Notes under the pieces: generated by a model
Database searches by the model: none
What the model was told of the DNA's origin: nothing
The model's input: the letters and a program-made list of their open reading frames with translations, nothing else
Assembly (NCBI GenBank): GCA_903813345.2
Contig: CAIIXF020000012.1
Coordinates: forward strand, 2,769,318 to 2,833,317
From: Owenia fusiformis
Lineage: Eukaryota > Annelida > Polychaeta > Sabellida > Oweniidae
DNA length: 64,000 bases
Direction: 5' to 3'
Translations under genes and position numbers: made by a program
In this document: piece by piece, positions 1 through 10,000 of the stretch
How the letters are laid out: the number at the start of each line of letters is the position of its first letter
How positions within the stretch are numbered: the stretch's first letter is position 1

Positions 1-100
1 GATATACCCAGACAATCGGCGGTTCCAATATATTAGAAGTTACATTTTGAGTTCTATAATGCATTGAAGTAGGTATCTTAAGTGTAAGGGGCGTAGATAA

Positions 101-412
101 TTCTCCCAAGTTGTAATCGTACAGGCAAAAGTCCTGGTACGGGATAACCCTGAACTAGTTACCCTCGCAATACATCGCGGGAAACAAGTACCACGTCAGA
201 ATACTGTCATACAGCCATCGTTATTGGACTTATCTGCCAAATACACTGAACTCGCAATGGACTTTCGCAAGGTTGTGGCAGATATTGAGATGTTGAAGCG
301 TTCATATCAAGGAAAAATTGACAATTTAGAGAAAGAGATATTGGGCCTTAAACGGGATGTAGGTCAGCATATATGTTCATGTTCGAATTCTGCACCTTGC
401 CTCGGAAGTTAA
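101..412 (+). pseudogene. LINE ORF1, N-terminal part (different frame from the main ORF1)
   Basis: The frame is open from the stop at 98-100 to the stop at 410-412. It has no ATG, so its true start is upstream or lost. Roughly the last 45 residues are a charged, heptad-like helix (IEMLKRSYQ, DNLEKEILGLKRD), the coiled coil expected in LINE ORF1 proteins. The reading continues naturally into the frame of the next ORF: codons before 456 are open and read EVKESNRANQANETSR. I infer that a small frameshift separates two parts of one original ORF1. Confidence 0.55.
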
Positions 413-455
413 GGAATCAAATCGGGCCAATCAAGCTAATGAAACCTCTAGAATT

Positions 456-1604
456 ATGCGAACTTTCGAACCTATAAAGGCAATTAGCCCACGAAGGCAA
501 TCGATTGCCAGCAATGATATTGCTATTGCTCAAGAGGAAGTAATAAATCAGTCTGTCTCTACTCACCTGAGGCCGAGAAATGTTAAAAACTTACACGATA
601 AGCCCGCTTTACTAAATGATGCCAATTTAGCCAATGCCTTGGTGAACAATCGCATTAATATGGACGTAGTTGAATTGCCAGTAGCAAACAGTTTTGCCGC
701 CCTTGCATCCGATGAGGAATTAGCACCTCGCGATCAACAGCTAGACTCAGCCGTTCAAAAAACTCGGAATGAAGCCAATTTACCCGAGGTACGACCTGGA
801 AGCTCTACATGCGCTCCAACTGACGGGGACATGGTCCAGTGTAAAAAACAAGATGGCGATATAGCGAAAACGGGATATGCGGCTCAAGGCGAAACTGTCA
901 GCAGTCTTAATGATATTATGGCTCTAGACAAAGCTGATCATGTATCTAGCAAGGAGTCTGATTGGAATGTGATTTTGTCGCGACGAACTAAAAGAAACAA
1001 CAGCGCTCCGTCTTCTAACACCGGCCAGATCACCCCAGCTTTGACGTTTGCGGGGGTAGTTAAAAAGCCAAAGCCAAAGCAAGCACCTGTAAAAACGCCG
1101 AGCACAAGGATTCATAAGGCCGCTAGAAGCTTACGAGGTGCGTTTAATGAAAGGACAATGACATTATATCTCGAAAACATCGCAAAAGATGATGTAGAAT
1201 CAGACGAAGACATTATTCTCCAGGTGAAGGAATGTGCTACTACAAATGACATATCTATCAGACAGTGTCACGTGGTTCATAATCGGTTTAGCCCCAATCG
1301 CATGGGCTGTAAGATAGTTGTCCCACAGGCTGAGGTAGCGAAATCCGTTGACCCAAATACTTGGCCTGATCCGGTTCATTGCAGAAAATGGGAATTTGCT
1401 TCGAGACGCAAGAGAACCACTTACCAGAACTTCAAGCGTAGTTTGGCTAACGAAAATCTGAACGATGTAAATTATGATAACGCGAGTCAGGACCATTTAG
1501 ACTATGATGACATATATGAATCAACGAATGAATTCCAAATGAGGTCTAGGTGGGGCACCCGTGGTAATAACTATGTTTTAAACCAAGATGAGCATGAAAG
1601 TTAA
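456..1604 (+). CDS. LINE ORF1 protein (nucleic-acid-binding), main part
   Basis: This open frame of 382 codons lies immediately upstream of the endonuclease ORF and overlaps it by 17 bases (1588-1604), a usual arrangement for two-ORF LINEs. The first 200 residues are low-complexity and polar. Residues about 235-310 look like a compact RRM-like fold ending in a KWE motif followed by an Arg/Lys patch, which resembles the C-terminal part of ORF1 proteins in several invertebrate LINEs. Its presumed role is binding element RNA in the ribonucleoprotein. The ATG at 456 is probably not the original start (see the 101-412 fragment). Confidence 0.65.
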   Translation: MRTFEPIKAISPRRQSIASNDIAIAQEEVINQSVSTHLRPRNVKNLHDKPALLNDANLANALVNNRINMDVVELPVANSFAALASDEELAPRDQQLDSAVQKTRNEANLPEVRPGSSTCAPTDGDMVQCKKQDGDIAKTGYAAQGETVSSLNDIMALDKADHVSSKESDWNVILSRRTKRNNSAPSSNTGQITPALTFAGVVKKPKPKQAPVKTPSTRIHKAARSLRGAFNERTMTLYLENIAKDDVESDEDIILQVKECATTNDISIRQCHVVHNRFSPNRMGCKIVVPQAEVAKSVDPNTWPDPVHCRKWEFASRRKRTTYQNFKRSLANENLNDVNYDNASQDHLDYDDIYESTNEFQMRSRWGTRGNNYVLNQDEHES

Positions 1605-2604
1605 TCAATTAACAATCAGCGCATGGAACGCTAATGGCTTGGGGACTTCATGCCCTTATCTTAAAACACTGCTATCTACTTCTGATATTGTATGTTTAAG
1701 TGAACATTGGTTATATGAGAGTGGACTTGATAAGCTACGGAATTTTGATGATGATTTCGACTGTCTGGCCGTGAGTTGTAGTACGTTGAATTCCCTTGAT
1801 CAGGGGTATTCGATTGGAAGTGGGGGTGTTGCAATATTATGGAGACGCTCATTTTCTAGTATTATTCATCCTCAAAAAAGGTTAACAAACAGTGACCGAG
1901 TTGTAATTATAAAGATAATGGAACCAGGTTGTAAATGTTTATATATTGTCTCTGTCTATTTACCACAACGTAATTGTAAAACTTCAAATTTTGCAGAGGT
2001 AATTGATGAACTAGAGGAGTCTTTGAGCTCAATGAAGCAGGATGGATATGTATTGCTGATAGGTGATTTTAATGCACATTTAGGGTGCTTATATGGCACT
2101 CGAGGCTCTGGTGAGATGAATAGGCATGGTAGATTACTTCATAACATGTGTATTAGGTGTAATTTAAAGGTAGTAGATCTAACAAACAAATGTACAGGTC
2201 CCGAATTTATGTTCTATAGAGAATATATTGGGAAATCCTATATTGATCACTGTCTAATTTCTGAGGAATGTCTGAATAAAATAAAACATGTAAAGGTTAT
2301 TGATGAAGAACTTTTAAATACATCCGATCATTTGCCATTGCAGGTTGTTCTGGAGATTTCATCTATGGTGCCAATCGCACACTCTACTGACAACTCGGCT
2401 GTCAAACTGGCCTGGGAAAGAATTGATGCATATGCGATCAGAGAGAAGTACACAGTACCCCTTGGAATTAAGGCACTTGAAATTGTTGAACGTTTTGAGC
2501 ATAAATATAATCTATCAAACGAGGATTTAGACAGCGGTTTTGATGAGCTGACTGATATTCTGAAGGCTGTATCATTTGAAGCTATCCCAAATAAGCGATT
2601 TTGA
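1588..2604 (+). CDS. LINE ORF2, apurinic/apyrimidinic-type endonuclease portion
   Basis: The 338-residue frame starts MSMKV and shows the EEP endonuclease core in order: WNANGLG near residue 13, LSEHWL near 38 (metal-binding Glu), IGDFNAHLG near 155 and the terminal SDHLPL motif near 245. This domain nicks target DNA to prime reverse transcription. The frame closes at a TGA (2602-2604) after NKRF. The same frame then stays open for about 25 more codons (HLKPYWSDVLSNLSVENK) up to the inserted DNA element at 2681, so the TGA is an internal nonsense change rather than the natural end. Confidence 0.85.
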   Translation: MSMKVNQLTISAWNANGLGTSCPYLKTLLSTSDIVCLSEHWLYESGLDKLRNFDDDFDCLAVSCSTLNSLDQGYSIGSGGVAILWRRSFSSIIHPQKRLTNSDRVVIIKIMEPGCKCLYIVSVYLPQRNCKTSNFAEVIDELEESLSSMKQDGYVLLIGDFNAHLGCLYGTRGSGEMNRHGRLLHNMCIRCNLKVVDLTNKCTGPEFMFYREYIGKSYIDHCLISEECLNKIKHVKVIDEELLNTSDHLPLQVVLEISSMVPIAHSTDNSAVKLAWERIDAYAIREKYTVPLGIKALEIVERFEHKYNLSNEDLDSGFDELTDILKAVSFEAIPNKRF

Positions 2605-2680
2605 AGGCACTTAAAGCCATACTGGTCAGATGTCTTGAGTAATCTATCAGTTGAAAACAAGAACACAAATGTGTACAATA

Positions 2681-4158
2681 TGTCCCCACCTATGGGTGAT
2701 CCTGTCAAATGGTTATCCTAAAAATGAGTAGACAAGACTTTACCGACACAATTTGAGGACGGAGAATCCAAAATGGCCACCTTAAAATTTACCAAGAATG
2801 CCCAAAAATTAGTCAGTTCTAGATTTTCATACTAAGAACCACCCCTGAAAATTTGAAATTGATCCGTCACACAGTTAACCAGAAAACATGTAAACAAGAC
2901 TTTACAGACAAGATTTGAGGACAGAAAATCCAAAATGGCTGCCTTGACATTTATCCAGAATGCCAAAAACTAATCTGTTCTAGATTTTCATACTAAGAAT
3001 CATCCCTGAAAATTTGAAATTGATCTACCAAACAGTTCACCTGGAAATGTGTAGACAAGACTTTACAGACGAGATTTTAGGACAGAAAATCCAAAATGGC
3101 TGCCTTGACATTTACCCAGAATGCCCAAAAACTAATCAGTTCTAGATTTTCATACTAAGAATCATCCCTGAAAATTTGAAATTGATCTACCAAACGGTTC
3201 ACCTAAAAACGCGTAGACAAGACTTTACGGGCAAGATTTTAAGACGGAAAATCCAAAATGGCTGCCTTGACATTTATCCAGAATGCCGTAAAAATAATCA
3301 GATCTAGATTTTCATACTGAGAATCATCCCTGAAAATTTCAAATTGATCTACCAAACAGTTCACCTGAAAATGCGTAGACAAGACTTTACAGACAAGATT
3401 TTAGGACGGAAAATCCAAAATGGCTGCCTTGACATTTACCCAGAATGCCCAAAAACTAATCAGATCTAGATTCTCATACTAAGAATCATCCCTGAAAATT
3501 TGAAATTGATCTACCAAACGGTTCGCCTGAAAATGCGTAGACAAGACTTTACAGACAAGATTTTAAGACGGAAAAATCCAAAATGGCCGACAATAAAAAA
3601 GTGATTATGAGTTTTTGCTGAAATCTTTTTACAAAATTATCACATATAACTACTGTTAACAATAACATAAGCTTTTACAACAAAGTACACCTGAAATTAT
3701 TTATAAAGCTACTAAAAAGTTAAAGTATGAAAACTGAAAAACACCATTCAATATGATACAAAGTATTATCGTGCGCTAACTTTTCTTAAAACATTCAAAA
3801 TGGCTGACATGACTGAGCTAACAGGTCCAAAACCTAATCAGATCTAGAATGAAGTGAGCTGAACAAGATGTTAAAGTTTTAAAAGCAACTGTGAAGCCAT
3901 TTTTCTTAAAGTTTGCAGACAAGGATTTTAGCATTTGACTTCAAAATGGCCGACAGGAAGTAGGTATTGAGTTAATTTTTTTTCATCCACATCTGTATGC
4001 ACTCATAAGTTATCCCTGAAAATTTGAAGGTGATATCTGTAGCGGTTTTGGAGAAAACTGCCGGACGTACGGACGGACAGACAGACGGACAGACAGACGG
4101 ACGGACAGACGGACGCGCCTAGGCCGACAATATGGCCCCACACTATGTGGTGGGGACA
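2681..4158. mobile_element. TA-flanked non-autonomous DNA element with internal tandem repeats, inserted in LINE ORF2
   Basis: The ends are inverted repeats (TGTCCCCACC at 2681 and its complement ending at 4158), and TA lies on both sides (2679-2680 and 4159-4160), as in Tc1/mariner-type insertion. Inside are about six diverged copies of a roughly 162-bp unit (each with ACAAGACTTTAC, AAAATCCAAAATGGC and CTGAAAATTTGAAATTGATC) between about 2730 and 3600. Near the right end is a GGAC/AGAC microsatellite (about 4066-4115). There is no transposase ORF. Excising it with one TA puts the LINE frame back in phase (V-Y-N-K-K-A-A-Y), which shows it landed in a previously continuous ORF2. Confidence 0.8.
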
Positions 4159-6589
4159 TAAAAAGGCAGCTTATAGGTTATGGAGATCAGAAGGCAGGCC
4201 AAGGGATGCAGGCAATGCAGTCTGGATTAGGTACAAGGATACAAAGCGGAAATTACGGAAAGAATTAAGGAGAGCGGAATATGCTTATGAGATGAAATGC
4301 CAAAATGAGATTGACAATGCAAATGAGATCAGTATGAATCAGTTTTGGTTTATAGTAAAGAAACGCAGAAAAAGAAAGAATAGTGGTTACTCGATCCGAA
4401 GTGATGATGGTACCTTATTGACGCAGGATGATGAGATTCGAAATGAGTGGATGATGTATTTTAAAACATTAATGTCTAGTAAAGACGATGATAACTTCGA
4501 TTGTGAACATCAGCAATATGTTAATATGATGGTTTTGGTTAATGAAATGATAGAGTATAGCAAGTTAAATGAAGATGAAGCCTTTAAGGAACCTATTAGC
4601 GAAGATGAAATGATGACGCTGATTAACTGTCTTTCAAGAAATAAAGCCACAGGGTGGGATGGTATAAGCTCTGAGCATATACGCTTTGGGGGGCAGACGG
4701 TCGTCAGATTACTCGTTATTTTATATAATGGCATTGTAAGACTGGAATATATACCAAACAGCTTCAGATTGGGAGTACTTCTACCAGTCTTTAAAGGTGG
4801 AAACAAGGACAGTTTGGATAAAGACAATCATAGAGGGATCACTCTCATGACTACCTTCATGAAGCTACTAGAGAGGCTTATGATCAATAGGAGTAGGTGT
4901 GCACCAAGGAGCGAACTTAGATGTAACATGCAAGCTGCAAATGAGAGTCAGGTGTCATGCCTTCACACGTCATTTCTAACAAGGGAAGCAATAAGTCATG
5001 GCCTCGAGAATGGGGAGGATGTAATTACTGTGGCTATTGATATTAGAAAGGCGTTCGACACCGTGTGGCACAATGGCTTATTGTTTAAAATGTACAATAT
5101 CGGAATCAATGGAAAATTGTGGAGACTATTGAGATTGTGTTATAACGATTACAAATGCGCAGTAAGATGCAATGATATGAAGCTCTTTGCCCCCTTTTCC
5201 ATCTCCCAGGGTGTCCACCAGGGGGGCCTATACTCGATGGAGCTGTATGGGCAATACATGAACAGATTGCTGTTAAACATCATACAGTCCTCGAAGGGTT
5301 GCTCTATAGGAGATGTTATATGTACGTGTCCCTCTTATGCTGACGATACAGTTATAATTGGATATCACAAGAAGTCTGTACAGGATGTGTTAAACTTAAT
5401 GTACGATTATAGCCTGCAGTGGCGATTCAACTTCCACCCTGACAAGTGCAAAGTGATTGTGTTTAGCAACAGGAGGGCACAGGATCTTAAAGTGGACCTT
5501 TTCTTTGGTGACACAAAACTCCAAACTGTCAATTCCACGCAGCACGTTGGCCTCCCACTCTCTAACTATAACAGCAACAAGGAACTGATTGATACAGCTT
5601 TATCTAAGGGAAGGCGCGCTATGAACGCATATGCTGGTACTACAACGCACATGAAAAATGCTACAAATCCACTCACAGCCTCAACACTGTATTGGTCCGT
5701 CAGCATTCCCTCTATGACATATGGCATGGAATTGGTGGCTCTTAGTGAGACTGACTATCGAGCCTTAGATCAAGGCCACCGTAGCATCTGTAAAAAGCTG
5801 CAAGGTCTGCCAGTTCACACACCCGATGCAGCTGTTCTACCCCAGCTAGGATGGCAAACGATTACCTCAACAATAATAATCGCCAAATTGATGTTTTTGT
5901 GGCAGTTACTGTTTCTAATGAACGGGTCTGTGTACCGCAGTATTGCTATTAAGAGAATCACCATGTATAGGCATGGTGCTAAACTTAACAGATTGTCGCC
6001 GCTGCGAGACATAATGGAGCTTGTGAATCGTTATGGAATAACAGACATGGTGTATCAAATCTTAGACAATGGTGCTAATCCATCGAAATTGACCTGGAAA
6101 CGCTATGTTCGGAACATTGTACGGAATTGCGATTTGGATGGTTGGAGACGCGAGGTTAATACTTATAAGGAACTAATTCTCTATAAGGAAGTTATCCACA
6201 ATGTGAAACCATGTATATGGTGGATAATAGCCAGGAAAGATTCAAGATTCATAAAGAGATGTAACTTAATGATGCGACTAATGGTAGGACAAGGCCGTTT
6301 AAGGGTAAACACAGGCGAATGGGAAGGAATACCGATGAGAGATAGATTCTGCGAAAGCTGCAATGAAGAGATTGAAACGCTCGAACACTTTGTTTTAAAA
6401 TGTCGGCTCCACAATAGGGTTACATTAAGTTCGATTTTAGATGGAATACCAAACATAAGTGCAATGTCAAATGCTATGAAACTGCGAGCTCTCTTTGGGG
6501 GAGATCAGTGTATTAATGAAAGTGGACTTAAACGTGTAAGCACGATTATACAGAACATGTATCTCGCCAGGATTAAAGTCAATATGTAG
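4145..6589 (+). CDS. LINE ORF2, reverse transcriptase portion
   Basis: This is the 3' part of ORF2. The LINE-derived sequence begins at about 4159 (KKAAYRLWRSEGRP); the ATG at 4145 belongs to the inserted element. Reverse transcriptase motifs appear in order: NKATGWDGI near residue 175, LPVFKGG near 220, AIDIRKAFDTVWH near 297, SQGVHQGGLYS near 355 and the catalytic SYADDTV near 397. A C-terminal CESC...HFVLKC motif (residues about 735-755) is typical of LINE tails. Length and order are consistent with a full-length pol C-terminus. Confidence 0.88.
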   Translation: MWWGHKKAAYRLWRSEGRPRDAGNAVWIRYKDTKRKLRKELRRAEYAYEMKCQNEIDNANEISMNQFWFIVKKRRKRKNSGYSIRSDDGTLLTQDDEIRNEWMMYFKTLMSSKDDDNFDCEHQQYVNMMVLVNEMIEYSKLNEDEAFKEPISEDEMMTLINCLSRNKATGWDGISSEHIRFGGQTVVRLLVILYNGIVRLEYIPNSFRLGVLLPVFKGGNKDSLDKDNHRGITLMTTFMKLLERLMINRSRCAPRSELRCNMQAANESQVSCLHTSFLTREAISHGLENGEDVITVAIDIRKAFDTVWHNGLLFKMYNIGINGKLWRLLRLCYNDYKCAVRCNDMKLFAPFSISQGVHQGGLYSMELYGQYMNRLLLNIIQSSKGCSIGDVICTCPSYADDTVIIGYHKKSVQDVLNLMYDYSLQWRFNFHPDKCKVIVFSNRRAQDLKVDLFFGDTKLQTVNSTQHVGLPLSNYNSNKELIDTALSKGRRAMNAYAGTTTHMKNATNPLTASTLYWSVSIPSMTYGMELVALSETDYRALDQGHRSICKKLQGLPVHTPDAAVLPQLGWQTITSTIIIAKLMFLWQLLFLMNGSVYRSIAIKRITMYRHGAKLNRLSPLRDIMELVNRYGITDMVYQILDNGANPSKLTWKRYVRNIVRNCDLDGWRREVNTYKELILYKEVIHNVKPCIWWIIARKDSRFIKRCNLMMRLMVGQGRLRVNTGEWEGIPMRDRFCESCNEEIETLEHFVLKCRLHNRVTLSSILDGIPNISAMSNAMKLRALFGGDQCINESGLKRVSTIIQNMYLARIKVNM

Positions 6590-6944
6590 GAACAGCATGG
6601 GATTAGTATAGACTCATAGATATATATGAACTTTCCCGTTGATTGTCCCCCTACTTGAGTGTGTGATTGAACACCGTGTGATCGATGGAACGTCAGTAAA
6701 CTGAAAAACGTCAAATATGAATACAAGTGTGTTGTCAAAATGGTCTGCGGATCCAAGCTACGAGTTTCCCTGTGTACCATACATGTCAGCTCTAAGAGCT
6801 TATATATAATTATTATTTGAGTTAGAAGAGCTCTATCTTTTCTATTGTAACTTAAATTTTGATACAAGTTTTAATATTTCTGTAACATATAATTATTATA
6901 TTATCTCCAATCAATGGAGGGGAAATAAATCTAATAATAAAAAA

Positions 6945-7060
6945 GTCACAGAATCGTGTCTTATATTTTACTTTATTGATTATACCTCAACAAAAAAACC
7001 AAGAAAATAAGTAATTGTCGAATATATCATTTCACAGAACTGTATAATAAACGCACTTAC
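6945..7060 (-). other. Intron remnant between LINE tail and TLCD3-like exon 4
   Basis: The sequence directly after the exon donor (GTAAGT in minus orientation at 7060-7055) is AT-rich and contains no further exon I can recognise. Confidence 0.5.
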
Positions 7061-10000
7061 TTGATAGAGAATATTTCGAAGATTTAAGAAAGGCACTGTC
7101 ACTTCGAACATTAAGAACAGCCCCACTATAAAATCCCCCTTAGGTCCTCTAAAATGCTGCAAATAAAAAGATTTAATACATGTATTCAAGGGTTGGTGTA
7201 ATTTCTCAACAGCCCCACTATAAAATCCCCCTTAGGTCCCCTAAAATGCTGCAAATAAAAAGATTTAATACATGTATTCAAGGGTTGGTGTAATTTCTCA
7301 ACAGCCCCACTATAAAATCACCCTTAGGTCCTCTAAAATGCTGCAAATAAAAAGATTTAATACATGTATTCAAGGGTTGGTGTAATTTCTCAAGTCCCCA
7401 GTATGACAAACTTTTTCATCATATTACTATTCTAATTAGAATGTATTTAACAAGAATTTTACACACTTATTTTCACATTTTTTTTAAGATAAAATATTGG
7501 ATTATTTGCATATCAAAATTTTCACATTTTCAATTCATTGAAAATGTGACTTCTAGGTCAGGCAGATTCCCCACAGACCCCATGTTATAAATTCACAAAA
7601 AGTAAAATATTGTAACAGTTTGGCCTATTTTTGTGGATATACGTGGTAGCGTGGCTAATAATAGGCCCACTGTTTAGTAAACGGTGTTTACTTGGTGAGT
7701 TACACGGCACACGTTAAATGTGCGATTGTCCCTAAAGAATTAAACAGACATACAATTAAATATAAAATATAAAACAGTATATTGTGGCGTTTATAAGCCC
7801 AAATAAAGATGTACATAAAATTTCAAGTCTAATTGTAAGAGTGTTACGATTTTAATATCTCTCTCAAAACTCACAACTCAAAAGTCCATATAAGCTAATA
7901 TTTATCACTAATGAAACAATATCCAGAGTCCATATAAACTAATAATAATCACTAATAACACAATATCCAGAGTCCATATAAATTGAAGCTGATGATCAAT
8001 ATATCACTGTTGTATCTCCAATATTAAAAGTTCATATATGTTGTAATACTTGTACGTCTTGTATTGTACTTGTAACTTGAACCTGAAATAGTAATCTCCT
8101 GGATCCTCTTCTATGTAGTGTAGTATGATTCAAGTTTGATGATGTGAAATCATCTAAGTCAACTATCAGCTCGGTAAATGGCTATCTCCTGGATCCTCTT
8201 CACTGTGTTGTATTATAATTCAACTTTGATTATGTGAAATAATCTAAGTCAAACTATTACTCCGTAAACGTAAATCTCCTGGATCCTCTTCTCTGTATTG
8301 TAGTATAATTCAACTTTGATTATGTAAAATAATCTAAGTCAAACTATCAGTTGTGTAAACTCCTAAGTCCTGGATCCTCCTCAATGTGTTGTAGTATAAT
8401 TCAACTTTGATTATGTGAAATAATCTAAGTCAAACTATCAAGTTGTGTAAACTCCTAAGTCCTGGATCCTCCTCAATGTGTTGTAGTATAATTCAACTTT
8501 GATTATGTGAAATAATCTAAGTCAAACTATCAGCTCTGTGAACGGCTATCACTTGGATCCTCCTCAATGTAGATGTATATTCTAACTTCAATGACACAAA
8601 ATCATCAAAGTCAAAATATCTCGCTGGATAATCTGCTAAGTCCTGGAACGTCCTCTCTGTAGATGTATATTCTAACTTCAATGACCCAAAATCATCAAAG
8701 TCAAAATATCTCGTTGAATAAACTGCTAAGTCCTGGAACCTCTTCTATGTAGATGTATATTCTAACTTCAATGACCCAAAATCATCAAAGTCAAAATATC
8801 TCATTGAATAAACTGCTAAGTCCCAGAACCTCTTCTCTGTAGATGTATAAGTCAAACTATCACAATCTTCAAACTACCAAGTCCAAGAACGTCTAATATA
8901 CGGCATCAACTGCTAAGTCCATGTAGCCTGCTTTCTTCACAACTAAATAATAAGGCTACCTACAAATATAGCATGCACACAACGACATATGCAAAAATAT
9001 AACATGTGAAAATATTTGACCTCTAAAATGACTAAGTTCATTTAATGTTAAGTGATACTGATATTAAAATATTCTAAGTTCAATATTTCTCTTTCCAAAA
9101 ACAACAAAGTCCAAAATAATGTTTTACCAAATATTGACTAAGTTAATTTCATACTAAGTTATACTGATGTTAAAATATTCTAAGTTAAATATTTCTATCT
9201 CCAGAAATAACAAAGTCCAAAATAATGTTTCACCAAATACTGACTAAGTCCAATAATGTTGTAAATCGTCTAAGTTCCTTGATGATCAAAATAGCTTGTT
9301 TCTCAAACACAAGTTATGTCAGCATTTCCTCTCAGTCCATGAAGGCTGGACAATACGTCTAATGCTTTGCGCTGGGGATAGCTTCACCCTGTTGAAGTTT
9401 TGTCCAGTCTTGTAGATCTCCTTTACTTCCAGTGCGATAAATAAACTAAGTTTCACACACTTAGCTACATCAAAGTTTTCCCAAAATTCCAAGTTCCAAA
9501 AATAAACTAAGTTCCTCACACTTAGTTTCCTCAATCTGCCCTTGTATACTGCAAACGTATAGCTTGGCTCATCAGATGTATACTACTAAGGTACAGCTTC
9601 TATCTTCATGTGTATACTGCAAACGTATAGCTTCAAGACCACAAAATCAACTAAGTTCTATAAAACTTAGAAGATTTTAGCTGTTTCCCGAAATTCCGCT
9701 CTGGAGGTCCTTCCTCGACAACATCTGGCATCGCACTGACGATCCTTCAACAGCGAGATACTTATATAGGCCCGATGACGTCATCGATTTTCGTACAAGA
9801 TTTCAACTGTGAATTACAGCTTATTTACGCCATATTTCGCTTCAATATTGATCATACAACAAGATTATAATATTGACTCAAGAAATATAACAGTAATTAA
9901 CCACTATCTAGTCTAATTTTCCTTCGATTCAATCGAATCAAAAGCAGGAAGTAAAATAATAAAGTTGTCATGTTAGACTACCGATCAACTACAAATTAGA

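Larger units (their letters stand above)
1..6944 (+). mobile_element. Non-LTR retrotransposon (APE-type LINE), nearly full length, interrupted by a DNA element
   Basis: The element has the standard two-ORF LINE layout: an ORF1 with a coiled coil, then an ORF2 with an apurinic endonuclease followed by reverse transcriptase and a C-terminal Cys-His motif. The 3' UTR runs from 6590 to a short A-rich tail (TAATAATAAAAAAG) near 6944. The 5' end is not visible and may lie before the window. ORF2 is split by a TA-flanked insertion (2681-4158) and also carries one TGA (2602-2604). ORF1 seems to contain a frame change between about 400 and 456. This is a dead but fairly recent copy. The clade is uncertain: the SYADD box and CX2C...HX4C tail fit several clades. 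It lies downstream of the TLCD3-like exon at 7061-7156 and is probably in that gene's next intron. Confidence 0.85.

Noticed and set aside
924-1496. Minus-strand frames of 63 and 98 codons
   Set aside because: They are antisense shadows of LINE ORF1.
9319-9534. 71-codon frame present identically in both LTRs (also 19533-19748)
   Set aside because: It begins without a good start, has no known domain and lies antisense to nothing informative; duplication follows from the LTRs.
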